From Aneurinibacillus tyrosinisolvens (GTDB taxonomy: Bacteria > Bacillota > Bacilli > Aneurinibacillales > Aneurinibacillaceae), in NCBI RefSeq assembly GCF_001015055.1, contig NZ_BBWZ01000018.1, positions 1 to 64,000 on the forward strand: a stretch of DNA of 64,000 nt, in the 5' to 3' direction. Shown in pieces: positions 35,506-43,883 of this stretch. The first letter of the stretch is position 1; every line of letters begins with the position of its first letter. The notes under the pieces are model-generated. The model saw only the letters and a program-made list of their open reading frames with translations. It did no database searches and was not told the origin of the DNA. The translations under genes and the position numbers were made by a program.

Positions 35506-36246
35506 CTACAAATTAACTAAACCATTTAGGGTTTCAATAATTTCCGAAAGGTTAGATTTCCCCTTAACACTTACTTTCAGTTTTTCATTATAATCGGCTT
35601 CAGAATTAAACATCAGTACTGTAGCTGTATATTGTTTGTTTTTAACTAATAAATCTAAATATCGACTATAAAATACAGGAACATAGCCTAGTTTCTTATT
35701 ACTCAAGGTGAAAATTTCAATTGCATGCGGGTCAAACTCATTCTCCGGTTCTAATCTAAATAATAACTTTGATCCAGGAGTTAATTCCATCTCAGCTTCG
35801 TCAATAGAATAATACCTGGTTCCAGCTACGTAGAAATCAATTTCAAACTCTTCTTCTGTCTGAAAAACTAATGGCTCTACAAATTCTAATGTATCTGTTG
35901 GTAACCTTCCGCCTGTTTCCTTTAAAAAATCAAAATCACTGCAATCCACAGGTAAATTTTGTTCAATAAAAAATCTTTGAACATCTTTTCTCTTACGGTT
36001 AGGTAATCTGTTCAAGAAAGTCTGAAATAACTTTTCTGATACATATTCCTTATCTCTTTCAGGGAAAGCTGGCAATAGCATAAACCCTTGTTTGATTGCT
36101 TCATTCAAATTGTTTTTTCCCTCATTATCCAAATATCTAAAAAAATAAGCATCTTGTTTCCATTCAAGAATCCCAACCACAAATCTTTCACGAGTCACAA
36201 TGTCTTTCCAAATGAGCCATAGTTTATAATTTCTATTCGGTACCAT
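35506..36246 (-). CDS. HIRAN-domain protein (partner of HipA-like kinase)
   Basis: 246 residues. The C-terminal half holds a HIRAN pattern: FRLEPENEFDPHAIEIF then KKLGYVPVFYSRYL. HIRAN modules bind single-stranded or 3'-DNA ends in helicases; in bacteria they also occur near HipA-like proteins. The N-terminal ~95 residues (LWLIWKDIVTRERFVVGILE then YFFRYL) resemble the N-subdomain of HipA. It overlaps the kinase gene's end by 14 bp. AT-rich (strongly below the core genes). DNA-end sensing is inference. Confidence 0.75.
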   Translation of the reverse strand: MVPNRNYKLWLIWKDIVTRERFVVGILEWKQDAYFFRYLDNEGKNNLNEAIKQGFMLLPAFPERDKEYVSEKLFQTFLNRLPNRKRKDVQRFFIEQNLPVDCSDFDFLKETGGRLPTDTLEFVEPLVFQTEEEFEIDFYVAGTRYYSIDEAEMELTPGSKLLFRLEPENEFDPHAIEIFTLSNKKLGYVPVFYSRYLDLLVKNKQYTATVLMFNSEADYNEKLKVSVKGKSNLSEIIETLNGLVNL

Positions 36247-37114
36247 AATTACTCCTATTTATCAGTTTTAAAATATAATCCACTCTATAATTAAGGAACT
36301 TATTCACAAACTCTTTAAGTGTGTCTGACATTACTTCATTTGGTATCTTTTCTATAATTGTCTTAATAGTGCTAGGTTTTAATACAATCAATCTATCTAC
36401 ATGCTTCTTTACAACTTCGGGATAAACCTCGTGAAGTAATTTGATATAGTCTAAATGCGGAATCCTTTGTTGTTCGTTCCAACCTATTAGATATGATCCC
36501 TTTTTTGCATGGCAATATTCAACAAATAAATTTTTGTCTTTTAATCTAGCTGTAACTTTATTGAGATTAGAATTAAATTCTCTGCCAAGACTAGAACTAT
36601 TATCATATGCAGGGGCTAAAACTTTTGTCCCGTCGGCTAACTTAACTACGCCCCAATTTTGCGAATGCCTGTCCGTATTTCCTATCAGGGCATCAAAAAC
36701 AACTATCTCCAGAAATTTCTCTACCGGATCCTCGATATGGTTTGTTAAAACACCTTGTATCAATTGGAGGTTATAACCAGTTCTTTTCCACTCATCAAAT
36801 TCATGTCCTTCCTCTTTAATTAAATCTACACCTTCTAGAAGTTCATCTCCACGTCCCAAAAACCAATATGCTAAAGCACCGTAAACACCATTAGCAACCC
36901 CAATTTCTACTTCATGAACATTAAATCCACAAGCCTTACCGATTTCAGAAGCAATTTTTTCCGACCATACATCTCCTGAACCTTCTGCTGGCTCTTTAAA
37001 CATAACTAACCTTCTTGAATGTGGTTGAACTAACATTCTTTTCTCTTTTGTACCTTTACCAGTATTAACATCTCTCTCCCATTGGGAAACATCTATAATA
37101 TCGTAATTTGACAT
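36233..37114 (-). CDS. HipA-like kinase-fold protein
   Basis: 293 residues covering the HipA C-terminal kinase fold. Candidate ATP Lys40 (RLVMFKEP). Catalytic loop IGNTDRHSQNWGV with Asp148 and Asn153. Metal Asp171 in APAYDNSSSLG. All key residues are intact, so it is likely an active kinase; HipA relatives phosphorylate tRNA-synthetases or other targets. No hipB-like HTH gene lies nearby. It starts 4 bp after the DHH gene and overlaps the HIRAN gene, so the three are one operon. Composition is AT-rich. Confidence 0.85.
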   Translation of the reverse strand: MSNYDIIDVSQWERDVNTGKGTKEKRMLVQPHSRRLVMFKEPAEGSGDVWSEKIASEIGKACGFNVHEVEIGVANGVYGALAYWFLGRGDELLEGVDLIKEEGHEFDEWKRTGYNLQLIQGVLTNHIEDPVEKFLEIVVFDALIGNTDRHSQNWGVVKLADGTKVLAPAYDNSSSLGREFNSNLNKVTARLKDKNLFVEYCHAKKGSYLIGWNEQQRIPHLDYIKLLHEVYPEVVKKHVDRLIVLKPSTIKTIIEKIPNEVMSDTLKEFVNKFLNYRVDYILKLINRSNYGTE

Positions 37115-37118
37115 TCCA

Positions 37119-37982
37119 TCATTTCTTTCTAAAAGGATTAATTAAATTATTAATTAAATCATCAACAATTTCTTTTTTCAAAGGAAAACCAGAAGCATTT
37201 TTATGACCGCCACCATTATGCTTCAGTGCAATTTGAGAAACATCTATTTCACCTTTGCTTCTCAAAGATACTTTATTATGCAAAAAATCCACTATATAAA
37301 CATAATCAATTTGTAAATTCTCAAGTAAAGTGTTTCCTAATTCCGAATGATACCTATCCGAAAAACAAACTCCATATTTATATCCGTTTTCGGTAAAGGT
37401 TTTTGTCTTATTTGTAACTTCTTCAAAATAACTAATTTTTCTTCTTTGTTCAGTTTCTAGTATTAACTTTTCTTCCTGTGTAAAGTTTATAGAACTGTCT
37501 TTCAAAAATCTTTTTATAAATAAATCATGACCCACTATAGAAAGAAATTCATTCAAATCCATTGATTCTTTATATTGATGTATCCAAAGATCATAATCAT
37601 TTGTTCTTTCAACCAAAGAACTATATTTCTCAATACTACAATTAGGAAAATTACTCTTTAAAAATTCATAAAAAATAAAGGAAGCTGATTTCGTTATATC
37701 TATCCTAGCCCAGTTATATTGAGCTAACCATGTAGATGTCTTATGATGATCGAGTAAAACTACATTTCCTCGATTATTCAACTTCTCAGCAATGATTGCA
37801 TTAATACTAATATCAACAATAAATAGAAAAGTTGTTTTATCCCTTTCTATAATTGACTGGACTGTATTATTTACTTCTTCATATGAACATTGAAAATAGG
37901 TAACATTGGGGATAGCAATTTTAGCTAATATTACAGGTACCGTCCCATCTAAATCATTATGAGTGATAAGTATATAATCCAT
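37119..37982 (-). CDS. DHH/DHHA1-family phosphoesterase
   Basis: 287 residues. Motif I HNDLDG (8-13), IVDIS near 56, DHH (78-80 in LLDHHKTS), and the DHHA1 motif HNGGGHKNASGF (GGGH at ~257-260). This is the NrnA/NrnB/oligoribonuclease-like layout of a Mn-dependent phosphodiesterase acting on short oligonucleotides or nucleotide signals. It is the first gene of the HIRAN/HipA-like operon and strongly AT-rich (about 30% GC by eye). Whether it supplies nucleotide signalling to the kinase is unknown. Confidence 0.88.
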   Translation of the reverse strand: MDYILITHNDLDGTVPVILAKIAIPNVTYFQCSYEEVNNTVQSIIERDKTTFLFIVDISINAIIAEKLNNRGNVVLLDHHKTSTWLAQYNWARIDITKSASFIFYEFLKSNFPNCSIEKYSSLVERTNDYDLWIHQYKESMDLNEFLSIVGHDLFIKRFLKDSSINFTQEEKLILETEQRRKISYFEEVTNKTKTFTENGYKYGVCFSDRYHSELGNTLLENLQIDYVYIVDFLHNKVSLRSKGEIDVSQIALKHNGGGHKNASGFPLKKEIVDDLINNLINPFRKK

Positions 37983-38192
37983 TATGCTCCCCCCTATTCA
38001 AAATATAGACTAATTTAATTATATCATTTACTAAATATAAGGATATTAAAACTTATCAAGAAAAAACGTAACCATGAGCAAGCTGAATAGTTACGAAACT
38101 TTGAAGTATATATTATAATGTTGGACTGATAATTAATTAAAACTTCCACCTAAAAGGGGGAGTTGCTGTAAATGCTTATATATAAATTAAAA

Positions 38193-38211
38193 AAGGAGGG
38201 TTACACCTCCT
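38193..38211 (-). terminator. terminator downstream of rlmH
   Basis: AGGAGG (38194-38199) pairs with CCTCCT (38206-38211) with loop GTTACA, followed on the minus strand by a T-run (TTTTTTAATTTA). It lies 25 bp after the rlmH stop. Confidence 0.75.
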
Positions 38212-38235
38212 AAAAAATTTTACTGTTTGACCTGT

Positions 38236-38715
38236 TCATTTGTGATAAGGTTCCCCCCGGTTAATCCGAAACCCACGATACACCTGCTCCAGCAGCATCA
38301 GCCGCATCAACTGGTGCGGAAACGTCATCTTCGAAAACGACAGCTTATCATTCGCCCGCCTCATCACCGCATCCGACAGCCCGAGCGACCCGCCAATCAC
38401 AAAAGCAATCGAACTCTTTCCATACGTCGCCCACTGGTCAAGCTGCTTCGCCAGCTTCTCCGAAGACCACATCTCCCCTTCAATCGCCAGTGCCACCACA
38501 TGCTGATCCGGCTTAAGAGAAGAAAGAATCCGCTCCCCCTCCTTCTCCTTCACCCGCAGCATATCAGCCGGACTCAAGTTCTCCGGCGCTTTCTCGTCCG
38601 GTATTTCAATCACATCTATCTTCGCGTAAGCGGATAGCCGCTTTGAATATTCATCTATCCCCATCTTCAAATACTTCTCTTTTAGTTTACCGACAGCAAC
38701 AATACCAATGTGCAT
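38236..38715 (-). CDS. rlmH: 23S rRNA (pseudouridine1915-N3)-methyltransferase RlmH
   Basis: 159 residues, standard length of RlmH (OrfX/YbeA, SPOUT fold). Markers: [43 protein letters not shown] (SAM knot) and a C-terminal [14 protein letters not shown] then GEPYHK. It methylates pseudouridine 1915 of 23S rRNA on the assembled ribosome. The 3' end carries the SCC-type attachment motif region. An AT-rich cassette lies directly downstream, while upstream is a DnaA-box cluster. Confidence 0.96.
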   Translation of the reverse strand: MHIGIVAVGKLKEKYLKMGIDEYSKRLSAYAKIDVIEIPDEKAPENLSPADMLRVKEKEGERILSSLKPDQHVVALAIEGEMWSSEKLAKQLDQWATYGKSSIAFVIGGSLGLSDAVMRRANDKLSFSKMTFPHQLMRLMLLEQVYRGFRINRGEPYHK

Positions 38716-38979
38716 AACTGGGATTCTCTCCTATTTTTTCGCACTCTTCCGTCTACTTATCCCCGGTTTCTTCGATTTTGTCCACAATTTGTGGATAACT
38801 ATCCTGTGAATATATTTTTCTTTTTTTTCGCAAAAAACTTAGTTATACCAAGGGTTGTCCACAATGTAAATTTTCCGGGCTCCTATTGACAGGGGTAATT
38901 GCCCACATTTACCCCCAAGTTATTCACAATCAACAACTCTGCTGCTTAGAAAACGTTATCCACTGTGTGAAAAACATAA
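38716..38979. promoter_or_regulatory. DnaA-box cluster upstream of rlmH
   Basis: A 264-bp region with at least six DnaA-box-like 9-mers. Perfect TTATCCACA is at 38790-38798 (complement), and TTATTCACA at 38920-38928 also fits the consensus. One-mismatch copies are TTGTCCACA at 38778-38786 and 38855-38863, TTATCCACT at 38956-38964, and ATATTCACA at 38805-38813 (complement). B. subtilis has a DnaA-box cluster upstream of the same gene (yydA). Conserved position and density support a real DnaA-binding region that could titrate DnaA or control rlmH. Confidence 0.8.
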
Positions 38980-39147
38980 TTACACAACAAGATATTCTGC
39001 TTTCAGTCCACAATATTCACAGTGTTCAGGCGCCGACCACTCGGTAAACGAAACATTCTGCAGCATGTATAAATCCGGCGCGTCTTCAAACTCATCCACA
39101 AAATCATCAATGGCTATCTCAAGGTGCTCACTGCAGCAAACATGCAT
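38980..39147 (-). CDS. CxxH/CxxC zinc-ribbon-like small protein (YyzF-like)
   Basis: 55 residues from ATG 39147 (GGAGG seven bases upstream). N-terminal CCSEHLE and C-terminal CEYCGLKAEYLV give a CxxH...CxxC pattern likely to bind zinc. The family (CxxH/CxxC protein) lies between htrA and rlmH in Bacillales, the same position as here. Function unknown. A longer upstream start lacks support. Confidence 0.85.
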   Translation of the reverse strand: MHVCCSEHLEIAIDDFVDEFEDAPDLYMLQNVSFTEWSAPEHCEYCGLKAEYLVV

Positions 39148-39231
39148 GCGCGTTCCTCCATTCTCAATGTACTCTTTTTTTGTAGTATCCATTATTTATT
39201 TCCTCCCGATTCATCCATTGTATTCCACACA

Positions 39232-39264
39232 GGAAAAGCCGGTAGCATCAGCCCCGGCTTTTCC
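39232..39264 (-). terminator. terminator after htrA
   Basis: Hairpin GGAAAAGCCGG / CCGGCTTTTCC in a 33-bp span, 7 bp beyond the htrA stop. It has no long U-tract but the stem is strong. Confidence 0.6.
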
Positions 39265-39271
39265 ACAGATT

Positions 39272-40516
39272 TTATTTCACATCTTGCTTCGCAAGTACAA
39301 CGTTCACTGTTTTCAACTGGCCCGTATGGTAGAAGGTAACCTGTAATGTGTCACCAACACGCTTCTTATACAGATATTTCCGCAGCTGCGCGGAATTCTC
39401 AATCGTTTGGTTATCTAGCTTTACGATGACATCGTACTTTTTAATGCCTGCCCGGTCCGCCGGATCCATGCTTGTAGCTGAACGGACCACCACCCCGCTC
39501 GTCACGCTATCCGGCAGGTTCAGTGGATCCTTCCAGTAGCGGGTGGAGATAGACTGTAAATCAACCGGATCAATACCTAGCTTCGGACGTTGAACAGACT
39601 TATATTGAATTAAATCGTTTATTACTTTATTTGCGTCGTCAATCGGAATCGCAAAGCCAAGGCCCTCTACGCCTTCCTTGGAAATTTTCAAACTGTTAAT
39701 ACCGATGACCTGGCCAGCAATGTTTACGAGTGCACCCCCGCTATTCCCCGGGTTAATCGCCGCGTCGGTCTGAAGAACTGTTGTTTCATAGTCCTCCTGG
39801 CCGTCGTTGTTAATATCGACCGGCATCGTTCTTTCCGTAGAACTAATAATTCCCTGTGTTACTGTACGGGAAAAATTAAGGCCAAGCGGATTTCCAATCG
39901 CAATGGCTGGTTCCCCTACCTTAAGAGTGGAAGAACTTCCAAACTCGGCAACGCTCTTTACCTTGCTTGCATCAATTTCAAGAACGGCAAGGTCGGTCAG
40001 GGCATCTGCGCCTACAACTTTCGCTTTGATATTTTTCTCACCTGAAGTAAGAGACACTTCAACTTCCTGTGCTCCTTCAATCACGTGGTTGTTCGTTACG
40101 ATATACGCTTTATCCCCTGCTTTGCGGAACACAATACCGGAACCTGTTCCGACTTCTCCCATCTGGCCGCTGCCGCCGCCAAAGAAGTCCTGCTGCTGTT
40201 GGATGTTAATGACACCAACAACGGCGTTCTCCACCTTGCTTACCGCTTTTACAATCCCTGAATTTACATCCACGGAATAGTTTGCCGTAGGCCCTCCGCT
40301 CGCAGATGGCTGCGGTTGCAATTGTCCTGCCTGGCTTGCTGGAACAGCATTATTCGACCATCCGGGCAGGTATCCCGACTTCAGCATGGTCGGAACCGCC
40401 ATCATCACAACAAGTCCGCCAATAATGGCTGAGATTAACGCGGTCAGGAAATGCGACCCGCCGCCTCTTCTTCTTTTATTTCTGGAATCGTCATATTCAT
40501 CATCATAGTATCCCAT
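39272..40516 (-). CDS. htrA: HtrA-type serine protease with PDZ domain (YyxA)
   Basis: 414 residues from ATG 40516 (AAAGGAG upstream); a much longer frame reading through an upstream region was rejected. It has a cytoplasmic N-tail, one TM helix (about residues 22-45), and a trypsin-like domain with NNHVIEG (His ~143), LAVLEID (Asp) and PGNSGGALVN (Ser ~258). A PDZ domain ends the protein. It degrades misfolded proteins at the outer face of the membrane. It is the last gene of the walRK-yycHI-walJ-htrA cluster, as in B. subtilis. Confidence 0.95.
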   Translation of the reverse strand: MGYYDDEYDDSRNKRRRGGGSHFLTALISAIIGGLVVMMAVPTMLKSGYLPGWSNNAVPASQAGQLQPQPSASGGPTANYSVDVNSGIVKAVSKVENAVVGVINIQQQQDFFGGGSGQMGEVGTGSGIVFRKAGDKAYIVTNNHVIEGAQEVEVSLTSGEKNIKAKVVGADALTDLAVLEIDASKVKSVAEFGSSSTLKVGEPAIAIGNPLGLNFSRTVTQGIISSTERTMPVDINNDGQEDYETTVLQTDAAINPGNSGGALVNIAGQVIGINSLKISKEGVEGLGFAIPIDDANKVINDLIQYKSVQRPKLGIDPVDLQSISTRYWKDPLNLPDSVTSGVVVRSATSMDPADRAGIKKYDVIVKLDNQTIENSAQLRKYLYKKRVGDTLQVTFYHTGQLKTVNVVLAKQDVK

Positions 40517-40703
40517 ATTATTGCTCCTTTCCTTGCAAAATAAAAAGCTGCAACTCTTTGCTTTGTTCATGAGAAAAGGACACAGTGGAGGGAGCAGGCT
40601 CGCCGCCGCCACGGTCTGAAATTCTAGCATTCCGGTAATACTACTATTATCTCTTAGATTTTCTGAAAAGCTAACAAAAAATACAGGAAAGGATGGTAAA
40701 AAT

Positions 40704-40901
40704 ATGACCCGCCGCTTTTCCCCATTCGATGATGTGAATGTCATTGCCCAAATCGCCAGCATGAAAGAAGTTGATTACAAGAACACACTCGTCATTACAG
40801 CGATTGTAGAGGTCCTTGTTGAGAAAGGCCTCGTCACACGAAAAGAAATTCTGGAGAAAACAAAAGAGCTGGAGACCGAACTTTATCCTATTTTCGAATA
40901 A
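40704..40901 (+). CDS. small conserved-looking protein of unknown function
   Basis: 65 residues, helical: IAQIASMKEVDYKNTLVITAIVEVLVEKGLVTRKEILEKTKEL. AGGAAAGGATGG precedes the ATG. It lies in the 371-bp gap between htrA and walJ on the opposite strand, and its last 14 bp overlap the end of walJ. The composition is protein-like and the ribosome site is good, so I regard it as real. Family not recognised; the C-terminal helix recalls small subunit-like nitrile-hydratase or coiled proteins but this is not supported. Confidence 0.6.
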   Translation: MTRRFSPFDDVNVIAQIASMKEVDYKNTLVITAIVEVLVEKGLVTRKEILEKTKELETELYPIFE

Positions 40902-41685
40902 TCTCTTTCATCTCTGTCGGGCGCACAGGTGAAGTATCCATGAGGTGGATATCTTCCCCTTCCTGCAGCCCGTGGTCCTGCAAAATGTTCTTAACCGTAA
41001 GGCGCGCCAGCTCTGTCATATTATTTTCTTTACTGAGATGGGCAAGGTAAATGGTCTCTCCTTTTCCACCAAGGATATCGCAGAGCGCTTCTCCTGCCGC
41101 TTCGTTGGACAGGTGGCCGACATCACTCAGAATTCTGCGCTTCGTATTCCACGGATAGCTTCCCATGCGCAGCATTTCTACATCGTGATTCGATTCAAAC
41201 ACATATGCATCCGAATCTTTAACTGTCTCCTTAATTCGCTGGCTCACATATCCGAGATCCGTCGTGAGGCTCACCTTCATGTCATCTTCATAAAAGCAGA
41301 AGCCCATCGGCTCGGCCGCATCATGTGAAGTTCCATATGATTCTACCGTCATATCCGCAAACTGGACGACATCACCCGCCTCCATAATCATTCGCTGCTC
41401 CTCTGTGATTTTACCGAGCTGGCGGTCCAGCTCCTCCCACGTTTTTGCATTGGCATATACCGGCAGCTGGTAGCGCCTGGCTAACACGCCCACTCCTTTA
41501 ATATGGTCGGAGTGCTCGTGCGTAATGAGAATGGCATCGAGGTCGGCCGCTGTTCGGCCCGCCTCCTCCAGCAGCTTTTCTACTTGTTTACCACTTAAGC
41601 CTGCGTCTACTAACAGTTTATTGTTCTTTGACTCAATATAAAACGAATTGCCTGTACTTCCGCTGGCAAGCACGCTGAATTTCAT
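40888..41685 (-). CDS. walJ: MBL-fold metallohydrolase WalJ (YycJ)
   Basis: 265 residues. Metallo-beta-lactamase signature THEHSDHIKG near residue 55 and GTSHDAAEP with a metal His. LSNEAAGEAL and MDTSPVRPTEM near the end are YycJ-like. In Bacillales WalJ is encoded in the wal operon and helps coordinate cell division with DNA replication; it is a 5'-exonuclease-like fold. It starts 58 bp after the YycI stop and overlaps the small plus-strand ORF at its end. Confidence 0.95.
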   Translation of the reverse strand: MKFSVLASGSTGNSFYIESKNNKLLVDAGLSGKQVEKLLEEAGRTAADLDAILITHEHSDHIKGVGVLARRYQLPVYANAKTWEELDRQLGKITEEQRMIMEAGDVVQFADMTVESYGTSHDAAEPMGFCFYEDDMKVSLTTDLGYVSQRIKETVKDSDAYVFESNHDVEMLRMGSYPWNTKRRILSDVGHLSNEAAGEALCDILGGKGETIYLAHLSKENNMTELARLTVKNILQDHGLQEGEDIHLMDTSPVRPTEMKEIIRK

Positions 41686-41743
41686 TCCTTATATTACGCT
41701 CCTTACTTCTTCCTCTAAAAAAGAGAAAAGTCATTTATCCACA

Positions 41744-42535
41744 TCATTTATTATTAGTGAAATTCTTATTTTTATCAAGTGGGACGGCTTGTTCAATTGC
41801 GCCTGTGATTCCATTAACATAATGGATGCTTCCCGTATGGATCACGCGCCAAACCGGAGCGAGCACCTGAATATCTGCATCATACATGTGCCCATAGTAG
41901 CCGATCGAAATGCCGGAGATTTTCTCCCCATAGCGAATATAGCCGTTGTCCAGCAGCGTTCGCACCGCGGTTAACGCAGAAATGACTTTGCGTCCGATTC
42001 CCTGATTAATGACCTGCACATGGATTTGATGGTACCCTCTGATTTTCTTTTCGCTTGTTACAATATCAAGCGGGGCGCTGAAGAGAGGGTACTGTTGATA
42101 GATCTGAACATACCTTCCGATTCCGGCTGTGCTCCGCTGCTCATCAAATGCGTACTGCTGGGCAAAAGCCACATAGCGCTCGATGTTTTTCACCAGATCC
42201 CCCCGATTTTCTGAAGCAGCTACAGGTTCTGTCAGCTGGACAATAATTCCCATCCCACGCTGCTCAACGGCCTGACCGGCAAACTTATCCAGTTGATTGG
42301 AAAAATTCGTGAAGCGCACGTTAATGTAGTGCATTTCCGGCGTTTCTTTCGGCACTTCCGCCTCCAGCGTAATCTGCCTCGTCTGCAGCAGTTCCTCAAA
42401 CCCGGACGGAATCAATTCCCCCTGTGGAACGATTTCGACATCACGGTTTCGGCTGCTTATCGTTTGATAGCCAAGGAAGACATCGAGGAGCAAGAAGGTC
42501 ACAATTAATATCGTTTTGGCTCTACTCCAATCCAA
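41744..42535 (-). CDS. yycI: WalK regulator YycI
   Basis: 263 residues: MDWSRAKTILIVTFLLLDVFLG is the conserved start, a short cytoplasmic tail and one TM helix (residues 8-24), with an extracytoplasmic beta-rich domain. YycI binds YycH and together they restrain WalK kinase. The gene overlaps yycH's end by 14 bp. Length and start are typical. Confidence 0.95.
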   Translation of the reverse strand: MDWSRAKTILIVTFLLLDVFLGYQTISSRNRDVEIVPQGELIPSGFEELLQTRQITLEAEVPKETPEMHYINVRFTNFSNQLDKFAGQAVEQRGMGIIVQLTEPVAASENRGDLVKNIERYVAFAQQYAFDEQRSTAGIGRYVQIYQQYPLFSAPLDIVTSEKKIRGYHQIHVQVINQGIGRKVISALTAVRTLLDNGYIRYGEKISGISIGYYGHMYDADIQVLAPVWRVIHTGSIHYVNGITGAIEQAVPLDKNKNFTNNK

Positions 42536-43883
42536 CCGTACGTCCCCCTGTCCCTGCTGTCTTTCCCGTTTCCTTTACTTCAGCATTTATATACATTACC
42601 GGCCTGTCTGCAAGCTGAATCTCCCAAACAGGGACCATTTCAACGAAATCATAAATAATCCGGCTGTGTAAGCCGATCCGGATGGCTTTAATCCCGGCCA
42701 GATTTATATTTTCACGCTTCAGCCACCCTATAAGGTCTGCCCCCGACATTACCTTTACCGGGGTCCGCTCAAAATACGTGTCCAATTGAAGCAGCGGGCA
42801 CTGGAATCCTGAAACAGCCCCGCCAGCCATTCGAACGGAAACGATATGCTGGCCGTCTTTTTCACCGAACAAAGGGTATGGACCTATATACTGGCGAAAA
42901 CGATAGGTGGCAGGCTCAGGACGCCCCGGATGGACGGATTCAAGTGATTCTAAGCTGTACGTTCCATTCCATCCCCCGTGCAGGTTAACGAAGGAAATGG
43001 CGGCGTTTACCGACTCATAATCCGCCCGTTCCGAATCTACGGACTCCCACTCATGCACGGGATTATTATAAGACACATATTGCCGGTGGGGCGGAATCGA
43101 TACCGCCTTGCTGCCATCTGTATAAATAATCGTTCCGTCCCTCTCTGTTACCTGTCGTGTGAGATTCGGATCGACAAACACCGTCTCGATTGCCTGTTGT
43201 ACAGTAAGCAGCTGGTAAAAGTACCGGTATCGAATCATATCCCCCCTGTTTTTTGGCAAGTAGAGCGGAAGGGAGGAGCGGACTACTATCTGCTCAGGGA
43301 GATGCACAATCATTGCAGGTGCAAGATAGAAGGAATCGACTTCCATAGGAGAGACGGAAACGCGGGCGCGAAGCACGCGGTGCTCCTTCCCTGACAACAA
43401 AAGGGCGTAGCACGTATTCTCTTCTTTGTTCACATACACCCATATGCGATCAACAGACGAAAACCCTACACTGGTCCGCCCGCGGACGGTAAACATTTCA
43501 CTAAAAATATCCCATGGGACGGCGTCATTGTATGCAACCTCAATTCCTTTTCTTTTATTAACAAGCTGGTTCCAATCCTCCTTGTCCCAGGCTTGTTCCG
43601 TTACGTCATAAAAATACCATTTATTAACCGCAGGCATGATTTTTTTAGACGCTTCTGTATCCGCTTTAATTTCCCAGTGGCGGCTATCACCGGAATGAAG
43701 AAATACAGCCGCCGGGCGCACTACGTCCGCCAGCTCATACCTATGACCGCGCGGCTGGGGAGCCACATAGTCCGAAGAGTTCAGGTTCTCAAGCCGGGGC
43801 GTACTGTACCAGAGAAAGCCTGAAAGAATAAGGCTGAGCATGATAAGAATTAGCAGGAGAAATGTTTTTACCCTCTCAATCAT
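42522..43883 (-). CDS. yycH: WalK regulator YycH
   Basis: About 453 residues from ATG 43883 (GAGGAG ten bases upstream); a GTG 18 bp earlier is possible. N-terminal TM helix (residues ~6-24) then an extracytoplasmic domain, typical of YycH. It controls the WalRK system together with YycI. It overlaps walK by 8 bp and yycI by 14 bp, so all are in one operon. Confidence 0.93.
   Translation of the reverse strand: MIERVKTFLLLILIMLSLILSGFLWYSTPRLENLNSSDYVAPQPRGHRYELADVVRPAAVFLHSGDSRHWEIKADTEASKKIMPAVNKWYFYDVTEQAWDKEDWNQLVNKRKGIEVAYNDAVPWDIFSEMFTVRGRTSVGFSSVDRIWVYVNKEENTCYALLLSGKEHRVLRARVSVSPMEVDSFYLAPAMIVHLPEQIVVRSSLPLYLPKNRGDMIRYRYFYQLLTVQQAIETVFVDPNLTRQVTERDGTIIYTDGSKAVSIPPHRQYVSYNNPVHEWESVDSERADYESVNAAISFVNLHGGWNGTYSLESLESVHPGRPEPATYRFRQYIGPYPLFGEKDGQHIVSVRMAGGAVSGFQCPLLQLDTYFERTPVKVMSGADLIGWLKRENINLAGIKAIRIGLHSRIIYDFVEMVPVWEIQLADRPVMYINAEVKETGKTAGTGGRTVGLE

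Noticed and set aside
40517..40762. N-terminal extension of htrA (82 residues)
   Set aside because: Not typical of HtrA; ATG 40516 has AAAGGAG, and the extension covers the promoter region.
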